From an uncultured Alcanivorax sp. (GTDB lineage Bacteria > Pseudomonadota > Gammaproteobacteria > Pseudomonadales > Alcanivoracaceae), in contig CAJXLA010000002.1 of NCBI GenBank assembly GCA_913055795.1, positions 21,420 through 85,419 of the forward strand: a stretch of 64,000 nucleotides of DNA, given 5' to 3'. Position 1 is the first letter of the stretch. Each line of letters begins with the position of its first letter. The notes beneath the pieces are model-generated. The model worked only from the letters and a program-made list of their open reading frames with translations, was not told where the DNA came from and searched no databases. This document shows positions 31,529 through 40,999 of this stretch, one piece after another. The translations under genes were made by a program, and so were the position numbers.

Positions 31529-32196
31529 AAGCCGGGGTGGTGACGGTGCTGGCCTTGCTGCTGGGCGGCATCCTGGCGCCCGTGGTGGTGGCGGTGGCGA
31601 GCGCTGATCCCGGCACGAGCCTGCACACGCTGGTCCAAACCCGTCTTGAGGCCAGCGGCGTGGAGCATCCGGTGACGGCCGTGCTGCTCAATTTCCGCGC
31701 TTATGACACCCTGCTGGAAATCGGCGTGCTGGTCGTGGCGGGCATCACCGGCATGTCGCTCAGCCGCGCCGGCGCGCGGGCGGAGCCGGAGCTGCGCAGT
31801 ACCAACACGCTCCTCCATGCGCTGGCGCGCTGGTTCGTGCCCCTGATGCTGCTGCTGGCGGCCTGGCTGCTCTGGGCCGGTTCCCACCGGCCCGGCGGGG
31901 CCTTTCAGGCCGGGGCCGTGCTGGCCGCCGCCGGGGTCATGATGCGCCTCACGGGTCTGCCCACCGCCTGGATCGCCCCCGGACCCATGTTGCGGCTGGG
32001 GTTGAGCGCGGGCTTTTCCGTCTTCCTGCTGGTGGCCGCGGTGGGCGCGCTCACGGGCCGGGCCTTTCTGGCGTATCCGCCCCTGCTGTCCGGACCCCTG
32101 ATCCTGGTGATCGAGACCCTGCTGACCCTGTCCATCGGCATGATCCTGCTGGGGCTCTATGTCGCCGCTGCGCAGCGAGACGGGGCGGACGAATGA
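31525..32196 (+). CDS. mrpB: MbhE+MrpB-like subunit (apparent fusion)
   Basis: VTAVLLNFRAYDTLLEIGVLVVAGITG followed by MnhB-like HRPGGAFQAGAVLAAAGVMMRL. Confidence 0.85.
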   Translation: MKAGVVTVLALLLGGILAPVVVAVASADPGTSLHTLVQTRLEASGVEHPVTAVLLNFRAYDTLLEIGVLVVAGITGMSLSRAGARAEPELRSTNTLLHALARWFVPLMLLLAAWLLWAGSHRPGGAFQAGAVLAAAGVMMRLTGLPTAWIAPGPMLRLGLSAGFSVFLLVAAVGALTGRAFLAYPPLLSGPLILVIETLLTLSIGMILLGLYVAAAQRDGADE

Positions 32197-32498
32197 GCCC
32201 GGGTCTGCTCTATGCCCTGGCCGGAATGCTGCTCTTCGTGATGGGGCTGGCCGGTTTCGCCCTGTTGCGGCATCTGCTGCGGCGTTTGATGGCGTTCAAT
32301 CTGGTGGGCTCCGGTACCTTTCTGGTGCTGGTGGGCCTGGCGCAGCGCCCGGATGGTGAGCCCGACCCGGTCGCGCAGGCCCTGGTGCTCACCGGCATTG
32401 TCGTGGCCATTGCCGCCACGGCCCTGGCCCTGGTGCTGATGCGCCGCTGGTTCGATCTCACCGGCCGCACCCGGCTGGACGGGGAGGCGGACGAATGA
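32193..32498 (+). CDS. mrpC: NuoK/MrpC-like subunit
   Basis: RHLLRRLMAFNLVGSGTFLVLVGLAQRPDGEPDPVAQALVLTGIVVAIAATALALVLMRR. Confidence 0.88.
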   Translation: MSPGLLYALAGMLLFVMGLAGFALLRHLLRRLMAFNLVGSGTFLVLVGLAQRPDGEPDPVAQALVLTGIVVAIAATALALVLMRRWFDLTGRTRLDGEADE

Positions 32499-33946
32499 CG
32501 CTCAACCTCTTGGTGGCCGGTCTGTTGTTCACGCCCCTGGCCTGGGCTGTGGTGTCCCTGCTGATCGGCTTCCGCGCGGGCCGCTGGCTGGCCGGCGCGG
32601 GCATGGTGCTGCAGGCCGGGGTGACGCTGGGTCTGGTCTGGACGTTAACGGGGCAGGGCGGTTTCGAATATGCATTGGGCGACTGGCAGCCGCCGCTGGG
32701 CATCGGCCTGCGGGTGGATGGCATGGCGCTGACGCTGGTGTTGCTTACCACCCTGGTGGCTTCGGCCTGTGGCTTGCATGCCGCGGGCTATCTGGAGGCG
32801 GACCGCCCGGGCCAGCGCTATTTCTGGCCCCTGTTCTGGTTCCTCTGGGCGGGTATCAACGGGGTCTGGCTGGCCGGCGATATCTTCAATATCTATGTGG
32901 GCCTGGAACTGGTCACCCTGGCGGCCGTGGGGCTGGTGGCCCTGAGCGGCGAGCCGCCGGCGTTGCGCGCCGCCCTGCGCTATCTCTTTGCCGCGCTGGC
33001 CGGCTCGCTGGCCTTTCTGCTGGGCGTGGCCCTGCTGTACGGCGCCTACGGCACCCTGTCCCTGCGGTTGCTGGCGGAGGCGGTGCAGGCGGACGGCACC
33101 GGCAGCGCGGCCCTGGCGCTGATGTTCGCCGGCCTGGCGGTGAAGACCGCGCTCTTTCCCGTGCATGCCTGGCTACCGCCCGCCCATGGCATTGCCCATG
33201 CCCCGGTGAGCGCATTGTTGTCGGCCCTGGTGGTCAAGGCTTCGGCCTGGGTTGCCATCCGGCTCTGGCTGGATCTCGGGCCGGTCCTGGGCAGTTCCGG
33301 CGGAGCCTTTTTGATGGGCTTGCTGGGAACGGCGGCCATTGTCTGGGGCAGCTGGATGGCCTGGTGTCAGACCGGACTCAAGAAGCTGGTGGCCTATTCA
33401 TCGGTGGGGCAGGTGGGGTATCTCTTTTTGCTGTTCCCGCTCACCTTCGCGGTGTCGGACCGGGTGGCGGAGCTGGCGACACAGGGCGTGATGCTGCATC
33501 TGATCAGCCACGCCCTGGCCAAGGCGGCGCTGTTCATGGCCGCGGGCAATTTGATCTGGGCGGTGGGGGATGGACGCATTGTCTCGCTGGCGGGTGCGGG
33601 CCGTCATCTGCCCCTGTCCCTGTTCGCCTTCGGGCTGGCGGCCGTGTCCATCATGGGCTTGCCGCCTTCGGGCGGTTTTACCGCCAAGTGGCTGTTGTTG
33701 CAGGCGGCCTGGCAGGCCGGGCAATGGGGGTGGGCGCTGGCGGTGCTTGTGGGCGGACTGCTCGCGGCGCTCTATGTGTTCAAGGTGTTCGCGGCCTGCT
33801 ATGTGGACAAGGCAAGCGGTGATGATTTCCATTACCCGCCGCGCCGGCTGGATCTCATGCCCCTGGGCCTGGCCGTGATGGCGCTGGGTCTGGGGCTGGT
33901 TGCGGGGCTCCCGCTCCACTGGATGGGCATCGGAGGTGCGCCGTGA
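32495..33946 (+). CDS. MrpD/NuoM/N-like proton-translocating subunit 1
   Basis: AGLAVKTALFPVHAWLPPAHGIAHAPVSALLSALVVKASAW; GLKKLVAYSSVGQVGY. Confidence 0.9.
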   Translation: MTLNLLVAGLLFTPLAWAVVSLLIGFRAGRWLAGAGMVLQAGVTLGLVWTLTGQGGFEYALGDWQPPLGIGLRVDGMALTLVLLTTLVASACGLHAAGYLEADRPGQRYFWPLFWFLWAGINGVWLAGDIFNIYVGLELVTLAAVGLVALSGEPPALRAALRYLFAALAGSLAFLLGVALLYGAYGTLSLRLLAEAVQADGTGSAALALMFAGLAVKTALFPVHAWLPPAHGIAHAPVSALLSALVVKASAWVAIRLWLDLGPVLGSSGGAFLMGLLGTAAIVWGSWMAWCQTGLKKLVAYSSVGQVGYLFLLFPLTFAVSDRVAELATQGVMLHLISHALAKAALFMAAGNLIWAVGDGRIVSLAGAGRHLPLSLFAFGLAAVSIMGLPPSGGFTAKWLLLQAAWQAGQWGWALAVLVGGLLAALYVFKVFAACYVDKASGDDFHYPPRRLDLMPLGLAVMALGLGLVAGLPLHWMGIGGAP

Positions 33947-35442
33947 CGACCACCGTGGCACTACCGCTGGGCGCACTCCTGGCTTCACTGCTGGCGTCGG
34001 TGGTGATCTTCATGCTGCCGGAACGCCGGCACGGCGCGCGCATTGCCGTGAACCTGTCGGCGGCGGCGCTCAAGCTGGCGCTGGTGTGCGTCATGATCTG
34101 GGGCGTGTTTCAGGGCCGGGCATATGGACTGCGTTTCGCGGTCCTGCCGGAACTGGATTTCGTGCTCCGGGCCGACGCCCTGGCCATGATGTTCGCGGGG
34201 CTGTCCTCACTGTTGTGGCTGCTCACCACCGTCTATGCCGTGGGCTATCTGGAAGACTCGCCCAACCGCAGCCGTTTCTTCGGTTTCTTCAGTCTCTGTG
34301 TGGCTTCCACCCTGGGCATTGCCCTGGCGGGCAATCTGTTCACCTTCTTCGTATTCTACGAAATGCTCACGCTGTCCACCTATCCGCTGGTGGTCCATCG
34401 GGGCACGCCCGAGGCCCTGAGCGCCGGCCGCAAGTATCTCGCCTATACACTCACGGGCGGCGCCGTGCTCTTGCTGGGCATGGTCTGGTTGCAGAGCCTG
34501 GCCGGGGATCTGACGTTTCAGCCGCAGGGGCATTCACAGCTTCTGGCGCACCAGGATCGGGGAACCCTGACCGCCATCTTCGCGCTGCTGTTTGCCGGGT
34601 TGGCCGTCAAGGCGGCGGTCGTACCCCTGCACGGCTGGTTGCCTGCCGCCATGGTGGCGCCGGCTCCGGTGAGCGCGTTGCTGCATGCGGTGGCCGTGGT
34701 CAAGGCGGGGGCGTTCGGCATGGTGCGCGTGCTCTATCATGTCTTCGGCATCGAGTTCAGCGCCGCGCTGGGCCTGCTGGGCCCCGTCGCCGGTGTTGCC
34801 GCCTTCACCATCATCTATGGCTCGGTGCGCGCGCTCGTCCAGACGGATCTCAAGCGCCGGCTGGCGTTTTCCACCATCAGTCAGGTCGCCTATATCCCGC
34901 TGGGTCTGTGCCTGCTGGGCCCGGTGGGTACGGCCGGTGGACTCGTGCATCTGCTCCATCAGGGGCTGATGAAGATCACGCTCTTTTTCTGCGCGGGCAA
35001 CTATGCCGAAACAATTGGCGTTCAACGCATCGACGCGCTCGACGGGGCCGGGCGGCGCATGCCCGCCACCAGCATGGCGTTCACGGTCGGGGCCTTCGGC
35101 ATGATGGGCACGCCGCCGCTGGCGGGCTTCGTGACCAAGTGGACCCTGGGCACCGGGGCGCTGGCCGCGGACATGCCCTGGGTCATTGCCGTGCTGGTCG
35201 CGAGCAGCCTGCTCAATGCCGTCTATTTCCTGCCCCTTGTGCACCGGCTCTGGTTCCGTGAGCTGCCGGGGGCCTGGCCCCGGGAACATCATCACGAGGG
35301 CCGGCTGGAAACCAGCCCCTGGCTGCTCTGGCCGCCGCTGTTCACCGCCGCCAGCATTCTGGTGGTAGGCCTGCTGGCCGCCGTGCCCTTTAGCCCGCTG
35401 TCCTGGGCGGAGCTGGTGGCCGCGCGGGAGTTTGCGCCATGA
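33943..35442 (+). CDS. MrpD/NuoL-like proton-translocating subunit 2
   Basis: AGLAVKAAVVPLHGWLPAAMVAPAPVSALLHAVAVVKAGAFGMVR; DLKRRLAFSTISQVAYIPLG. Confidence 0.9.
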   Translation: MTTTVALPLGALLASLLASVVIFMLPERRHGARIAVNLSAAALKLALVCVMIWGVFQGRAYGLRFAVLPELDFVLRADALAMMFAGLSSLLWLLTTVYAVGYLEDSPNRSRFFGFFSLCVASTLGIALAGNLFTFFVFYEMLTLSTYPLVVHRGTPEALSAGRKYLAYTLTGGAVLLLGMVWLQSLAGDLTFQPQGHSQLLAHQDRGTLTAIFALLFAGLAVKAAVVPLHGWLPAAMVAPAPVSALLHAVAVVKAGAFGMVRVLYHVFGIEFSAALGLLGPVAGVAAFTIIYGSVRALVQTDLKRRLAFSTISQVAYIPLGLCLLGPVGTAGGLVHLLHQGLMKITLFFCAGNYAETIGVQRIDALDGAGRRMPATSMAFTVGAFGMMGTPPLAGFVTKWTLGTGALAADMPWVIAVLVASSLLNAVYFLPLVHRLWFRELPGAWPREHHHEGRLETSPWLLWPPLFTAASILVVGLLAAVPFSPLSWAELVAAREFAP

Positions 35443-37106
35443 ACGGGTTGATGCTGGCTGCCGTGCTCCTGCCGTTGTTGTCTTGTGGGCCCGCAGGGCG
35501 CAACGCGCGTTGGCCCATGGCGCTGCTGGTGCTTGCGCCCGTGCCGGCCCTGGTGCTGGCCTTGCTGTTTCGCCAGGGCGAGCTGGCCCTGCCGGGGCTG
35601 TTGCTGGGCGGGGTCTGGATGCTGGACGAGATCCGCGGCACTTTTCTGGTGCTCACGGCCTTGCTCTGGCTGTTCGCCGGCGTCTACGCGGCGGGTTATA
35701 TGAAGAGCGCGGGTCTGCGTGGTTTCCGCGTGTTCTGGCTGCTGACCCTGACGGGCAATCTGGGGCTGATTCTGGCGGCGGATATCGCCGGCTTCTATAC
35801 TTTTTTTGCCCTGATGACCTTTTCTGCCTACGGGCTCATTGTCCATGCACGTACGCGGGCGGCGTACCGGGCCGGGCGGATCTATCTGATCATGGCTGTG
35901 GTGGGCGAGATGCTGTTGCTTGCCGGTTTTCTGCTGGCCGCCCGCGAAGCCGGCAGTCTCATGCTGGCGGATCTGCCGTCGGCGCTGGCCGGAGCCGGGC
36001 ACTCGGCTCTGCTGATCGCGTTGCTGGGGCTGGGTTTCGGGGTCAAGGCGGGTCTGCCCCTGCTGCATTTCTGGTTGCCGCTGGCGCACCCGGTGGCCCC
36101 CACACCCGCCAGTGCCGTGCTGAGCGGCGCCATGATCAAGGCCGGACTGCTGGGCTGGTTGTTGGTGCTGCCGTTCGGGGCCGCACCCGAGTGGTCGAAC
36201 GCCATGATCCTGGTGGGTGTGGTGGCTGCGCTGGGCGCGGGGGTCATCGGCGTTTGCCAGCATGACCCCAAGACGGTGCTGGCCTATTCCAGTATCAGCC
36301 AGATGGGCTTGATGACGTTGCTGGTGGGGGCGGCCCTGGCGGATACGGCCCCGGCTCTGGCCCTGATCCCCGTACTGGCGCTCTACGCACTGCATCATGG
36401 TCTGGCCAAGGGCGCGCTCTTCCTCGCGGTGGGGCTGCATTGGCCCCGGAACCGGGTTCGCAGGGCCCTGCTGTGGCTGCCGGTGGCCCTGCCGGGCCTG
36501 GCACTGGCGGGGCTGCCCTGGAGCAGTGGGGCCGCGGCGAAACTGGCTGCCAAGCAAGCGCTGGGGCAGGGACCGGAGGCGGGCCTGGTGTCCGCCTTGC
36601 CGCTGCTGATGAGTGCCGGCGCCGTTGCCACCATGCTGCTGGTGGCCCGATTTGTGGTCTGTCTGGCCCGTCATCGCGATAACGGCAGCAACCCGCCGGG
36701 CGTTGTCTCGGGATGGGCGGTTATGGCCGGGGTCAGTATCCTGTTGTTCTGGTGGCTGCCCTGGCCGGAGGGTATCGACCCGGAGCGGGCGAAACTGCTG
36801 TTGCCCGATGGCGCGAAAATCCGGAGCCTGAGCTGGCCCTTGCTGGCGGGCCTGGGGCTCGCGTTTCTGGCGGTGCTGGCCCCTGTCCGGGTGCCCGCGA
36901 TTCCGGCGGGTGACGCAGTCGTGATTCCGGAATGCCTGGTCCGGTGGGTCGGGCGATGGAGCAGGCCGGGTTCCATCCGGCTGCCCCGATGGGTAAGGCC
37001 GGACGTGCGCAAGATGAGTGAACAAGGGGAAGACTGGATTCGCGCGCACAATGGCGTTGTCTTTCTGGCGCTCCTGGTCGCGGCTCTGGTGCTGTTACTT
37101 CGGTAA
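35439..37106 (+). CDS. MrpD/NuoM-like proton-translocating subunit 3
   Basis: GFGVKAGLPLLHFWLPLAHPVAPTPASAVLSGAMIKAGLLGWL; DPKTVLAYSSISQMGLMT. Confidence 0.88.
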   Translation: MNGLMLAAVLLPLLSCGPAGRNARWPMALLVLAPVPALVLALLFRQGELALPGLLLGGVWMLDEIRGTFLVLTALLWLFAGVYAAGYMKSAGLRGFRVFWLLTLTGNLGLILAADIAGFYTFFALMTFSAYGLIVHARTRAAYRAGRIYLIMAVVGEMLLLAGFLLAAREAGSLMLADLPSALAGAGHSALLIALLGLGFGVKAGLPLLHFWLPLAHPVAPTPASAVLSGAMIKAGLLGWLLVLPFGAAPEWSNAMILVGVVAALGAGVIGVCQHDPKTVLAYSSISQMGLMTLLVGAALADTAPALALIPVLALYALHHGLAKGALFLAVGLHWPRNRVRRALLWLPVALPGLALAGLPWSSGAAAKLAAKQALGQGPEAGLVSALPLLMSAGAVATMLLVARFVVCLARHRDNGSNPPGVVSGWAVMAGVSILLFWWLPWPEGIDPERAKLLLPDGAKIRSLSWPLLAGLGLAFLAVLAPVRVPAIPAGDAVVIPECLVRWVGRWSRPGSIRLPRWVRPDVRKMSEQGEDWIRAHNGVVFLALLVAALVLLLR

Positions 37107-37155
37107 CCGGGATGAACAGCCTGTTAAGACTTTGTTCGGCAAAACGGGAAATCGC

Positions 37156-37818
37156 ATGCGCATCAAGATTACCCACCGCCGCGTAACCCTGGTGTTGCAG
37201 CTGATCCTGTTGATCGAAGCGGTGCTGGCCTTTGCCGGTAGCCGCTGGATGGTGGGTTTCCTCAGCTCCTTCATTATCGGGATCACACTGATCCCGCTTT
37301 TGTTCGAGCGCCGTTTCCGGGTCTATGCGCCGCCGCAGCTTCAGCTGCTTGCCGTGGTTTTTGTCTTCGCGACGCTGTTCCTGGGCGAAGTCTACGACTA
37401 TTACAACCGCTTCTGGTGGTGGGATATCGCCCTGCATGCCAGTTCCGGGTTTCTGCTGGGCATCCTGGGCTTTCTGCTGGTTCATGTCATGAATGAAATC
37501 GAGCGGCTGGATCTGCACATGAAACCCGGTTTCGTGGCGTTTTTCGCCTTTTTGTTTGCCCTGGGGGTGGGCACGCTCTGGGAAATCTTCGAGTTCACCC
37601 TGGATGCGCTATTGGGCATGAACATGCAAAAGCCCATGTTGGGGGATTCGTCCGGGCTCACGGACACCATGTGGGATCTGATCGTGGACGCGCTGGGCGC
37701 GCTGGTGATCAGCGTGCTGGGTTACCGCGATCTGAAAAATCGTGACAGAAAGACGTTTCTCGAGCGCTGGCTGACCAGCTTTGTGGACCGCAATCCACGG
37801 TTTTTCCTTCGGGAATGA
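37156..37818 (+). CDS. Conserved membrane protein (DUF2238/YjdF-like)
   Basis: LGEVYDYYNRFWWWDIALHASSGFLLGILGFLLV; GVGTLWEIFEFTLD. Confidence 0.65.
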   Translation: MRIKITHRRVTLVLQLILLIEAVLAFAGSRWMVGFLSSFIIGITLIPLLFERRFRVYAPPQLQLLAVVFVFATLFLGEVYDYYNRFWWWDIALHASSGFLLGILGFLLVHVMNEIERLDLHMKPGFVAFFAFLFALGVGTLWEIFEFTLDALLGMNMQKPMLGDSSGLTDTMWDLIVDALGALVISVLGYRDLKNRDRKTFLERWLTSFVDRNPRFFLRE

Positions 37819-37854
37819 CAGAGAGCGGGATACGGGGCCTGAATGGCCCCGGTA

Positions 37855-37870
37855 TTTCAACAACCTGCTA
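37855..37870. repeat. Half copy of the palindromic element
   Basis: TTTCAACAACCTGCTA. Confidence 0.5.
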
Positions 37871-37878
37871 AAGGAGGG

Positions 37879-39117
37879 TTACGCCCTCTGTTGCACTTCA
37901 AAGGTCAGGCCCGCCCTGGCTTCCAGGCGCCGGATCAGCTTGTCACCGAAGATGGTGGCCGGCGTCCAGAAGCCGCCGGGCTTGTCCTCGCGGGGTGTTT
38001 CTTCGGCCAGGCAAAGCGCCGCCTCGGAAATCATCTTCGAGGTGGATCCGTAGCCCGGATCCTTGTCGCCGGTGACTTTCGTGCGAATCTCGTCGCCATT
38101 GGCCGTCCGGCCGTGGAAACGGATATCGAAAAAGCCCTTGTCCTGCGCTTCCGGGCTTGGGCCCTCGCCGGGCGCGGGGAGGAAGAACTTTTCCATGATC
38201 CAGCGCGTGGGTTTGATAGCGGCGCTGACCATGAAACCGCCGAGGCCGGCAGCCATGCTGTAGGCCCCCATTCGACCCTTCATGCCCTGGCCGGTAATCA
38301 CGGCTTCGTCATATTGAAAATCCGGGCCATAGGCGCCCCCGGTAATGCAGTTACTACGGTGCACCACCCGGGTGTTGATCGAGCCCATGACGAAGGGGGC
38401 CAGCCACAGGTCGAAGTCCGGGTCGTATTCGGCCGATGCGACATGGGGTTGTCGAACCCGGCTCACGCTGTCCGTGATGCACAGCGCATAGGGGTCGGCG
38501 AGAACCTTGCGCAGTTCCTTGTCCTTCGCCGCTTGCTGAGCGACGTTGAGCATGCTGGCTACCGTGCCCCCGGAAAAGGTGCCTTTCATGGATTTGACGC
38601 GCATCTTGACGCGATTGCAGGGCGCACCGAAGTTCGTTTGCGCTTGTTGCTGCAGAAAATGCACGCCCAGATCCGAAGGGATGGAGTCGAAACCGCAGCA
38701 GTGCACGATACGCGCGCCGCTTTCGCGGGCCTGAGTTTCGTATTTCTGCAGCATGGCGCGGATCCACTGAACTTCGCCGGTCAGATCGACATAGTCGGTG
38801 CCGTTTTCCACACAGGCGCTGACCATGGGCTCGCCGTAGAAGGCATAGGGGCCGACGGTGGAAAGCACGACTCGCGTCTGGCGGCACAGTTCATTGAGTT
38901 CCTCCGGCTTGTTCGCGTCGGCGGTCAGCAACGGCAGGTCCCTCGCCTTGTCACCGAGTCCCGTGCGTACCTGTTCCAGTTTTTCCCGGGAGCGTCCGGC
39001 GGCGGCCCATTTCACTTCGCCGTTCACGCCATGGGTTTCGGTGAGATAGCGGCAGATGATCTGGCCCACAAAGCTCGTGGCGCCGAATACGACAAGCTCG
39101 AAGGGTTGTTCGGCCAT
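37879..39117 (-). CDS. Saccharopine dehydrogenase-like / trans-acting enoyl reductase family protein
   Basis: FELVVFGATSFVGQIICRYLTETHGVNGEVKWAAAGRSREKLEQV; YVDLTGEVQWIRAML; HCCGFDSIPSDLGV. Confidence 0.88.
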   Translation of the reverse strand: MAEQPFELVVFGATSFVGQIICRYLTETHGVNGEVKWAAAGRSREKLEQVRTGLGDKARDLPLLTADANKPEELNELCRQTRVVLSTVGPYAFYGEPMVSACVENGTDYVDLTGEVQWIRAMLQKYETQARESGARIVHCCGFDSIPSDLGVHFLQQQAQTNFGAPCNRVKMRVKSMKGTFSGGTVASMLNVAQQAAKDKELRKVLADPYALCITDSVSRVRQPHVASAEYDPDFDLWLAPFVMGSINTRVVHRSNCITGGAYGPDFQYDEAVITGQGMKGRMGAYSMAAGLGGFMVSAAIKPTRWIMEKFFLPAPGEGPSPEAQDKGFFDIRFHGRTANGDEIRTKVTGDKDPGYGSTSKMISEAALCLAEETPREDKPGGFWTPATIFGDKLIRRLEARAGLTFEVQQRA

Positions 39118-39230
39118 GGGTTGTTCTCCAGTGGTTATCCCGCGTTTCGATATGGAAGAACATCATGGTGGCAGCACGGGCGGGTTGCAACATTCAGAAC
39201 AGGCCTGAATGACGCATGCCGTGCTTTATC

Positions 39231-40010
39231 TCATTGAAATGTCTTACGCGACCAGTCGGTCGTATCCAGGGTTTCCCGGTACCCGTGCCAGGTGGCATGG
39301 CCGATCAGCGGCAACAGCACGGCAAAGCCCAGGTAAGCGGTAAGGAAACCCGCCAGAACACAGACGCCGATACAAAGGGACCAGACCAGCATGGCTGCCT
39401 TGTTGCGCAGGGTGGCGTTCACGCTGGAGATGATGGCGGTAATGGTGTCCGCGTCCCGGTCCAGAATCATGGGCAGGGAAAAGGCGCTGGTCATGAAAAT
39501 GATGGCGCAAAAAATGGCGCCCACGGCACTGCCGATGCCCAGGAAAAGCAACCAGTCCTGAATGCTTGTATCTGCTTCCACGGGAAAGAACACATGAATC
39601 AGGGTGGCTGCGCGCGCCCAGATGAGAAAGATGATCAGCACGGCTACGGCAAAGACCATGGCATCACTGAGGGCATTCCAGGCGTCACGGGCCGTTGCGC
39701 CCAGGGTCAGCGGGTTCCCGGTTTCGCGGCGCGCACTCACCGAATAGAGGGTGAGCGCCAGCAGCGGCCCCAGAAAAACAAAGCCGGAAATCAGGCCCAG
39801 GTAAAGGCCCAGGTTGCCCAGATACCAGGCGGCCGCGCTGATGGCGTAGCTGAAGATTACCATGATCAGGCCGTAGCTCAGGCTGATTGCGCGAGCCTGA
39901 CGCAGATCCCGCCAGCCCAGGCGCAGCCAGTGGAGCGGGGCCGTCCAGTGCAGCGATTGGCAGGGCGCGGCGAGCGGCCGGGTATCTTCGTCGTTGTTCG
40001 AGGGTGTCAT
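39231..40010 (-). CDS. DUF2189-type membrane protein
   Basis: LRLGWRDLRQARAISLSYGLIMVIFSYAISAAAWYLG... multiple TM segments. Confidence 0.8.
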   Translation of the reverse strand: MTPSNNDEDTRPLAAPCQSLHWTAPLHWLRLGWRDLRQARAISLSYGLIMVIFSYAISAAAWYLGNLGLYLGLISGFVFLGPLLALTLYSVSARRETGNPLTLGATARDAWNALSDAMVFAVAVLIIFLIWARAATLIHVFFPVEADTSIQDWLLFLGIGSAVGAIFCAIIFMTSAFSLPMILDRDADTITAIISSVNATLRNKAAMLVWSLCIGVCVLAGFLTAYLGFAVLLPLIGHATWHGYRETLDTTDWSRKTFQ

Positions 40011-40060
40011 GAGCGTTGGTTGCCGGGTTATGGAGGCGGCCCTGTCAAGGCACGCCGGGA

Positions 40061-40807
40061 CTACAGATTCTGAACATTCAGCCGCAGTTCACCGTGGCGG
40101 CAGAGATGATCCCGGTCCTGTATGTCTACTTCACGGCCCTGAACGCGCAGAACCCCTTCGTTGTGCAGCCGGGTCATGATGCGGCTGACCGTTTCCACCG
40201 CCAGGCCCAGATAGTTGGCCATTTCATTACGGGGCATGGGCAGACGCAACTGGTGCGCGGACAATCCGCGCCGGTGAGCGCGGGCCGATAACGACAGCAG
40301 CAGGGCCGCGATCCGGTCCTCGGCGCTCTTGCGGCTGAGCAGCATGTGCAGCTCGCGGTCGGACTTGATTTCCTGACTCATGAGCTTAAAGAAGTGGCGC
40401 TGCAGCGAAGGAATTTGCAGCGACAGCGCTTCCATATGTTCAAAGGGCACCTCACACACGGATGAGGTTTCCAGCGCCTGGGCCGAGGAGGCGTAGTAGG
40501 CGGTACTGATGCCATCCATGCCTACCACCTCGCCGGGCAGATAAAAACCGGTGATCTGTTGCTCGCCTTCCTCGGTCAGGCTGTAGGTTTTGATAGCGCC
40601 GCTGCGAACGGCATAGACGGAACGGAACGGGTCCCGGGCGTTATACAGATGTTCGCCCGGTTTCAGGGAACGTCCACGCTTGAGGATGTTATCAAGCTGT
40701 TCTACCTGATCGGGCGCGACGGCCAGCGGCAGGCAGACCGCGCTGAGATTGCAATCATTGCAGGATACTGTCTGGACCAAGGGTGACTCCTTCAACCTGG
40801 AGGGCAT
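40061..40807 (-). CDS. fnr: FNR/ANR-family oxygen-responsive transcriptional regulator
   Basis: VSCNDCNLSAVCLPLAV (N-terminal Cys cluster), cNMP fold, HTH LPMPRNEMANYLGLAVETVSRIMTRLHNEGVL. Confidence 0.93.
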   Translation of the reverse strand: MPSRLKESPLVQTVSCNDCNLSAVCLPLAVAPDQVEQLDNILKRGRSLKPGEHLYNARDPFRSVYAVRSGAIKTYSLTEEGEQQITGFYLPGEVVGMDGISTAYYASSAQALETSSVCEVPFEHMEALSLQIPSLQRHFFKLMSQEIKSDRELHMLLSRKSAEDRIAALLLSLSARAHRRGLSAHQLRLPMPRNEMANYLGLAVETVSRIMTRLHNEGVLRVQGREVDIQDRDHLCRHGELRLNVQNL

Positions 40808-40999
40808 GCTACCGGGAGCCCCGAACCGGTTCCGCCCATAGTACGCCGTTCCGAGGCGGCATTGAAGCATTCCGCGTGAATCTGTTGGCCCCTGTAAAAA
40901 CCGGGTTTTGCAAGGCGGGGAAGCCTCTTGAGCGCTTGGCAGGAATGAGACGGGTTCGCGCTCAGGAGTAATTCGCGGTTGCACAAGGCCGGGACAGCT

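Noticed and set aside
35292-37049. 585-aa minus-strand ORF rich in Q, R and P
   Set aside because: Antisense to the third antiporter subunit; composition is what a reverse-frame shadow of a hydrophobic high-GC gene looks like.
37111-37126. GAACAGCCTGTTAAG as an element end
   Set aside because: Matches the end of the 63925 copy but is too short to list as a feature; kept only as a possible fragment.
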